Of a stretch of DNA of 64,000 bases, positions 58,009-64,000 are shown one piece after another. The position numbers were made by a program, and so were the translations under genes. The stretch's first letter is position 1; each line of letters starts with the position of its first letter. The DNA is taken from contig NZ_JAVIWS010000001.1 in assembly GCF_031323975.1 (NCBI RefSeq), forward strand, positions 868,001 to 932,000. Direction: 5' to 3'. The notes beneath the pieces were generated by a model that saw nothing but the letters and a program-made list of their open reading frames with translations, did no database searches and was not told the DNA's origin. This DNA is from Escherichia ruysiae (GTDB taxonomy: Bacteria > Pseudomonadota > Gammaproteobacteria > Enterobacterales > Enterobacteriaceae).

Positions 58009-59364
58009 TTATTCTGCGAGAACGGCTTTCTCTTGTTTAATAAAACCACGCGCTCTACGCCAGGTCATAAAAATACCGGTGAGATAAATAGCGCCGATAA
58101 TAATGAAACCGGGGATATTCTGCGGGGAGAAAACCTGAATCAGTAACCAGGTAATCGGTGAGCCGCCCTGATCCATCGAAGCCACCATGCCTCCGGCTTT
58201 TAACGCGCCCGCATTGGCAGCCAGTTGGGTATGCAGGCCAATAGTTTGCGTCGCAATCCACAGGGTGATGCTCATAATGATGATGCCAGAGATCAGGGTG
58301 CGGAACAGGTTTCCACGATGCACCGCGACCGCCATCGCTACAAAGAAGCCGATGGTGGCAAGGTCGCCAAACGGCAGCACCTGATTACCCGGCACACAAA
58401 CGGCAATCAATATAGTGAGCGGGATAAAAATCAGGCTTGCCGACACCACAGCCGTATGCCCCAGCAACAACGCCGGATCAAGTCCAATCAAAAATTCCTG
58501 ACCGCCGAACTTCGCCTGTAAACGGCTACGCGCCTGCTTCGCGATGGGTGTTAAACCATCCATGATGGGCTTGATCACCCGTGGCATCAGCAGCATCACC
58601 GCTGCCGTTTTTACTGCCAGTTGCAATACACCTTTGACATCGTAACCGGCAAGAATGCCGATAATCAGTCCCATCACAAAACCCACGGTGACCGGTTCGC
58701 CAAAAGGGCCAAATTTGCGCTGAATATCGTCGGCGCTAAATTTAATCCGGTTAATACCAGGGATTTTTTCGATAATGGCATCGACCAGCACCGCAATCGG
58801 CCCCATATACGCCGATGTGCCGTGCGGAATGGCAATGCCTTCCAGCTCAAAGAAATCACGGGTATCGCGTGCAAACCAGTCGCCCAGCTTATAAACAAAC
58901 GCTGCGTGAATCACCACACCCGCGATGCCAATCATCCATGAACCCGTCGCCAGATGCAGCAACGCGCCGGTGAAGGTCATATGCCAGATATTCCAGATAT
59001 CGACATTCACTACCCGCGTCATACGCGTGAGCAGCATTGCCACGTTAACCAGAATCGCAATCGGAATAGCCACCAGCGCAATTTGCGACGCCCAGGTCAT
59101 TGGAGATGATCCCGGCCAGCCGACATCGACCACATGCAGATTTAAGTCGAAATTTTCCGCCATCGCTTTCGCCGCCGGGCCAATGGAATCCAGCATTAAG
59201 CCAATCACCAGACCGATGCCAACAAAGCCAATCCCGATATGCAGACCCGCTTTAAAGCAATCGCCTGCTTTCATGCCTAATATTTTTGAAAAAATAATAA
59301 TGACAATCGGCAACATGACCGTAGGGCCAAGGTCGAGAATATAACGCATGACTTCTGAAAACAT
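58009..59364 (-). CDS. gatC: GatC, galactitol PTS permease EIIC
   Basis: A 451-residue polytopic membrane channel of the galactitol phosphotransferase system, with at least nine hydrophobic helices. It works with GatB and GatA, three bases downstream of gatB. Confidence 0.96.
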   Translation of the reverse strand: MFSEVMRYILDLGPTVMLPIVIIIFSKILGMKAGDCFKAGLHIGIGFVGIGLVIGLMLDSIGPAAKAMAENFDLNLHVVDVGWPGSSPMTWASQIALVAIPIAILVNVAMLLTRMTRVVNVDIWNIWHMTFTGALLHLATGSWMIGIAGVVIHAAFVYKLGDWFARDTRDFFELEGIAIPHGTSAYMGPIAVLVDAIIEKIPGINRIKFSADDIQRKFGPFGEPVTVGFVMGLIIGILAGYDVKGVLQLAVKTAAVMLLMPRVIKPIMDGLTPIAKQARSRLQAKFGGQEFLIGLDPALLLGHTAVVSASLIFIPLTILIAVCVPGNQVLPFGDLATIGFFVAMAVAVHRGNLFRTLISGIIIMSITLWIATQTIGLHTQLAANAGALKAGGMVASMDQGGSPITWLLIQVFSPQNIPGFIIIGAIYLTGIFMTWRRARGFIKQEKAVLAE

Positions 59365-59367
59365 AGG

Positions 59368-59652
59368 TCACCCCTGTAAGATAGTCAGAATTTTATTTTG
59401 TAATGCTTCGATCCCTACACCAGAAACAAAAGGCATACCGTGAACTAACGGAATATCACCAAAACTGCGGTCAACTTTGGCTGTCGTACAAATAAGATGG
59501 ACACCATCCATATAAGTTTCTATTTCATTAACCCGACACTGGATTAATTCAACAGGGATATTATGGCTCTGACATAACTCTTTAATCTCTTCCGCCGCCA
59601 TCGTAGAAGTCGCAACCGCGCCTCCGCAAGCGACAATAATCTTGCGTTTCAT
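59368..59652 (-). CDS. gatB: GatB, galactitol PTS EIIB
   Basis: A 94-residue cytoplasmic phosphocarrier; phospho-cysteine C9 lies in [12 protein letters not shown]. It receives phosphate from GatA and passes it to galactitol in GatC. Confidence 0.96.
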   Translation of the reverse strand: MKRKIIVACGGAVATSTMAAEEIKELCQSHNIPVELIQCRVNEIETYMDGVHLICTTAKVDRSFGDIPLVHGMPFVSGVGIEALQNKILTILQG

Positions 59653-59683
59653 AAATAGTCCTTTTTATTAGTACAGAGGGATT

Positions 59684-60136
59684 TTATTCATTTGAATCTA
59701 AAACAGATGTTTTGAAATATTCCATTAATTGCACTTCAGGAATGCTGATAAGCGTTTCGACCACATCGGGTTGTTGCAGCTTGCCAAATAAACGGCGTAA
59801 AAGTTTCAGTTGCTGCTGTGGATTTTCTACAATCAGGGCGATGATTAATGAAACCGCCACTTCATTATCATCATCTGCTTGCTGAAAATTGATTTTATCC
59901 GCGAGTCTTAACAGATAAATGGCTGACGTTTTTGCATGAATCGCCTCGCAGTGCGGTATTGCAATGGCGTGCTGTTCCAGCATGATCCCGGTGGGGAACT
60001 CCGCTTCTCTGCCAATTAATGCCTGCGGCCAGGAGTCATGAACAACGCCTTGTGCGACCATTTCGTTGCCAATATGGGTTAGTGCTTCGCGGCGATTGGC
60101 AAAAGAAATTCCGCTACGAACAAATAACTTTGTCAT
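59684..60136 (-). CDS. gatA: GatA, galactitol PTS EIIA
   Basis: A 150-residue fructose/mannitol-type EIIA. The phospho-histidine is H62 in IAIPHCEA. Confidence 0.96.
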   Translation of the reverse strand: MTKLFVRSGISFANRREALTHIGNEMVAQGVVHDSWPQALIGREAEFPTGIMLEQHAIAIPHCEAIHAKTSAIYLLRLADKINFQQADDDNEVAVSLIIALIVENPQQQLKLLRRLFGKLQQPDVVETLISIPEVQLMEYFKTSVLDSNE

Positions 60137-60148
60137 ATTACATCCTTA

Positions 60149-61411
60149 TTATTTTGCACAACCGTAACGATAGGCGCGCAGAACATCAAAAATTTTATCC
60201 ATAATAAGCTGATGTGGTATCGCCTTGAGTTCCTCACTCTGGATGCGTTCAAATTGCTTTGGTAAATACTGACTAATTATACCCAGTGGAATTTCGACAC
60301 CGTCAAGGTTAGCTATCATCATCTCGACGCTATTTTTAATTCGGCTATGCGGCCAGTAATAACGGATACGATCAGAAAGGCTATAACGAATATCCAGTAA
60401 AGAATCGTTAAATCCAGTACGGTAATATTTTTTCCAGTATTGCGGTTCGTCGAGCATGACTTCTTCAATCACGTCAAGACAACTGCTGCGATTTTCCGGC
60501 GCGATAAGTTCCCGCTCAATTTGCGCCAGAGCAAATATCGCCTCGCGTAAAGCAAAGGTTAATGCTGGCCCTACTTTCAAAATGGCAAAGTGATCGCGTA
60601 CTAATTCCCGATACGCCGTCCGGGTCTGGTAATCGGTGGAATGTGCTTCATAAACCATTCTGGTGTTTTCTATCCATTGCGCCAGCGCCTGCGCTTCTTG
60701 CGGCTGATAATGGATAATATTGCTGTGATCAAATTCCACGCCAGGCTGTACCACTATCGCAATCACGCGCGTTAACGCCTCTGTCAGGCCACGGGCAATA
60801 AACGCTTTTTGATGTGTGCGTAAAGTATTGGCGGCATCTTCTACCCTTGTGATGTGCACCGACTGAATGGCGCTGGCCTCGCCGCCCGGAACCGGAACTT
60901 CGGTGCCAATCACATAAGTCAGTTGTTCACGCTGGCAATCTGTCGCCACGCTTTCCGCAGCAAAGCAAAGTACAGCGGCACGTTCAGCAACCGTTTCTGG
61001 CACTAACGGTACAGGATCACCCGCACAGGACATTGACGCATCAAGATGAATTTTACTGAAACCGGCACGAACATATGCCTTTACCAGCTCGACGGATTTT
61101 TCCATCGCCGCATCCGCATTTTCTTGCTGCCAGCAGTTTGGCCCCAGATGATCACCGCCGAGAATAATGCGCTCGCGCGCAAACCCAACTCTATCGGCAA
61201 TCGCAAAAACAAATTCGCGAAAATCTGCCGGTGTCATTCCGGTATAACCGCCAAATTGATTGACCTGGTTTGACGTTGCTTCAATCAGCACTTTGCGTGT
61301 GCTGTTGAGATCGAAAGCCAGCGCCGCTTCAATAACCAACGGATGCGCCGAACAGACTGAACAAATTCCGATATGTTCACCGGCTTTATGCCGGGCAATT
61401 AACGTTTTCAT
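60149..61411 (-). CDS. gatZ: GatZ, tagatose-bisphosphate aldolase accessory subunit
   Basis: A 420-residue protein of the KbaZ/GatZ family that stabilises GatY and has no aldolase activity alone. Conserved blocks include [10 protein letters not shown] and [13 protein letters not shown]. The stop lies 12 bp before gatA. Confidence 0.95.
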   Translation of the reverse strand: MKTLIARHKAGEHIGICSVCSAHPLVIEAALAFDLNSTRKVLIEATSNQVNQFGGYTGMTPADFREFVFAIADRVGFARERIILGGDHLGPNCWQQENADAAMEKSVELVKAYVRAGFSKIHLDASMSCAGDPVPLVPETVAERAAVLCFAAESVATDCQREQLTYVIGTEVPVPGGEASAIQSVHITRVEDAANTLRTHQKAFIARGLTEALTRVIAIVVQPGVEFDHSNIIHYQPQEAQALAQWIENTRMVYEAHSTDYQTRTAYRELVRDHFAILKVGPALTFALREAIFALAQIERELIAPENRSSCLDVIEEVMLDEPQYWKKYYRTGFNDSLLDIRYSLSDRIRYYWPHSRIKNSVEMMIANLDGVEIPLGIISQYLPKQFERIQSEELKAIPHQLIMDKIFDVLRAYRYGCAK

Positions 61412-61439
61412 GGTTTTTCCTTGTTAAATGGCAGATGCG

Positions 61440-62375
<936 letters not shown>

Positions 62376-62410
62376 ATGACAAAATGAAAATTAATCCAGC
62401 AATAACAGAC

Positions 62411-62437
62411 AAAAAAAAGGCCTCCCGTGGGGAAGCC
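62411..62437 (-). terminator. Terminator downstream of fbaB
   Basis: On the minus strand GGCTTCCCC-AC-GGGAGGCC precedes eight T; it separates fbaB from the gat promoter. Confidence 0.8.
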
Positions 62438-62461
62438 GTAACAAAGTGCGAGTGGTTTTAT

Positions 62462-62496
<35 letters not shown>

Positions 62497-62522
62497 GGGC
62501 AGTGCTGTTCGTTTAAAACGTA

Positions 62523-63575
62523 TCAGGCGATAGTAATTTTGCTATCAAGATAAACGTCCTGCACGGCGTTAATCAGTTTCACGCCGTCGGCCATCGATTT
62601 CTTGAACGCTTTACGTCCGAGGATCAGCCCCATTCCGCCTGCGCGTTTGTTGATAACCGCAGTACGCACCGCATCGCTAAGGTCAGTTTCACCGCCCGCA
62701 GCACCACCGGAGTTAATCAACCCTGCGCGCCCCATATAGCAGTTAGCTAACTGATAACGCACCAGATCAATCGGGTTTTCGCTGGTCAGCTTGCTGTACA
62801 CGCGATCGTCGGTGTAGCCGTAATTAATCGCTTTATAGCCACCGTTATTTTCCGCCATTTTCTGTTTGACGATGTCCGCGCCAATGGTCGCCGCCAGATG
62901 GTTCGCCTGACCGGTCAGGTCGGCGGAAACGTGGTAATCAACGCCCTCTTTCTTAAAGGCGGAATTACGCAAATAGGCCCACAGCACTGTCACCATGCCC
63001 AGTTCATGCGCACGTTCAAAGGCCGCAGAAATTTCTTCAATCTGGCGACGTGACTCTTCTGAGCCAAAATAAATGGTCGCACCAACCGCCACCGCTCCCA
63101 TGTTGAACGCCTGCTCTACGCTGGCATACAGCGTTTGATCATAGGTATTCGGATAACTTAGCGTCTCGTTATGGTTGAGTTTGACAAGGAACGGAATGCG
63201 GTGCGCGTAACGCCGCGATACCGATGCCAGCACGCCGTAAGTTGACGCTACACAGTTGCAGCCCGCTTCAATCGCCAGTTCAACAATATTTTTCGGGTCA
63301 AAGTAGAGCGGGTTAGCGGCAAATGAAGCTCCGGCAGAGTGCTCGACGCCCTGATCAACCGGCAAAATGGAAAGGTATCCCGTTCCCGCCAGACGCCCGG
63401 TGTTGTACAGCGTCTGCATATTACGTAACACCGCTGGCGGGCGATTATTGTCAATCATCACGCGATCTACGTAGTCATGTCCGGGGAGATAAAGCTGGTC
63501 AGAAGGAATAGTCATACAACGATGCTGTAAAAGGTTGTCGGCATCTTTGCCAAGCAACTGCGCAATATCTGTCAT
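62523..63575 (-). CDS. fbaB: FbaB, class I fructose-bisphosphate aldolase
   Basis: A 350-residue DhnA-type aldolase forming a Schiff base through the lysine of IVKQK (about residue 237), used mainly during gluconeogenic growth. ATG 63575 (MTDIAQLLG) with GGGAG upstream gives the K-12 length; the frame stays open to 63677. The gap 63576-63830 holds the divergent promoters of fbaB and yegT. Confidence 0.96.
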   Translation of the reverse strand: MTDIAQLLGKDADNLLQHRCMTIPSDQLYLPGHDYVDRVMIDNNRPPAVLRNMQTLYNTGRLAGTGYLSILPVDQGVEHSAGASFAANPLYFDPKNIVELAIEAGCNCVASTYGVLASVSRRYAHRIPFLVKLNHNETLSYPNTYDQTLYASVEQAFNMGAVAVGATIYFGSEESRRQIEEISAAFERAHELGMVTVLWAYLRNSAFKKEGVDYHVSADLTGQANHLAATIGADIVKQKMAENNGGYKAINYGYTDDRVYSKLTSENPIDLVRYQLANCYMGRAGLINSGGAAGGETDLSDAVRTAVINKRAGGMGLILGRKAFKKSMADGVKLINAVQDVYLDSKITIA

Positions 63576-63830
63576 TACTATGCTCCCGTAAATTCCGATT
63601 GGATATCGGCTATGGATTGTCCTGGCCCGCCTTTGCGGGCAATCATAATCCTGGTCGTTACGGGCTATTTTTTCCATTCTCAGGATGTTTTTTCAGCGTT
63701 TTCTGTTGGCTCGATTCATCAAAAAAAGTGTTACAGCGGTCAAGTTTTCATCGCAAAGGTATTTAAAAGGTATTGTTAGGTGGTATTGTCAGCGCGTACC
63801 TTACATTACCTGTCATGAAGGAATTAAAAG

Positions 63831-64000
63831 ATGAAAACAACAGCAAAGCTGTCGTTCATGATGTTTGTTGAATGGTTTATCTGGGGCGCGTGGTTTGTGC
63901 CATTGTGGTTGTGGTTAAGTAAAAGTGGTTTTAGTGCCGGAGAGATTGGCTGGTCGTATGCCTGTACTGCCATTGCGGCTATCCTGTCGCCGATTCTGGT
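63831..64000 (+). CDS. yegT: YegT, MFS nucleoside transporter, N-terminal part
   Basis: The first 56 codons, starting MKTTAKLSFMMFVEWFIWGA, run off the window end. They contain the first membrane helix and part of the second of a NupG/XapB-like nucleoside:proton symporter. GAAGGAATT precedes the ATG. Confidence 0.92.
   Translation, partial: MKTTAKLSFMMFVEWFIWGAWFVPLWLWLSKSGFSAGEIGWSYACTAIAAILSPIL

Overview
The window is a piece of an Escherichia coli chromosome. Gene content, order and protein lengths match the K-12 segment from dgcE (yegE) to yegT, but the K-12 P2 remnant at this site (ogrK and neighbours) is replaced by an essentially complete P2-family prophage of 31.9 kb. Comparisons with P2 and K-12 come from memory of those proteins; no search was run.

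Left host block (1-23067): the 3' part of dgcE, alkA, yegD, the minus-strand trio yegL-pphC-yegI (von Willebrand protein, PP2C phosphatase, kinase-like protein), two tandem sib/ibs type I toxin-antitoxin loci, the mdtABCD-baeSR efflux and envelope-stress operon behind a BaeR box, yegP, a parD antitoxin with a decayed parE, trhP (yegQ) and the CRP-controlled sRNA gene cyaR.

Prophage (23068-54965): flanked by a 27-bp direct repeat. The left copy is the 3' half of the cyaR terminator, so the phage integrates into a small-RNA gene and rebuilds its end. From left to right come ogr, D U T E/E' FII FI (tail), an accessory gene at the P2 Z/fun position, G H I J W V (tail fibre and baseplate), an HNH gene at the S/V junction, S R lysCBA K Y X (tail completion and lysis), L M N O (capsid) and divergent P Q (packaging), the cos site, an AT-rich gene with a candidate HEPN RNase motif where P2 keeps old/tin, then A, orf83-80, B, orf78, cox, C and int. 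Late genes would be switched on by Ogr at dyads of the form TGG-N12-ACA, found before FI and between O and P. The clear lesion is one extra G in cox, which frameshifts the excisionase. The three accessory genes are the best candidates for new biology; the HEPN-like protein is the strongest anti-phage candidate.

Right host block (54966-64000): yegS, an intact gatR (interrupted by an insertion sequence in K-12), the complete galactitol operon gatYZABCD, fbaB, and the start of yegT. GatCBA import galactitol as its 1-phosphate, GatD oxidises it, and GatYZ cleaves tagatose-1,6-bisphosphate. With GatR intact this pathway should be inducible. No tRNA, rRNA or CRISPR array was seen.
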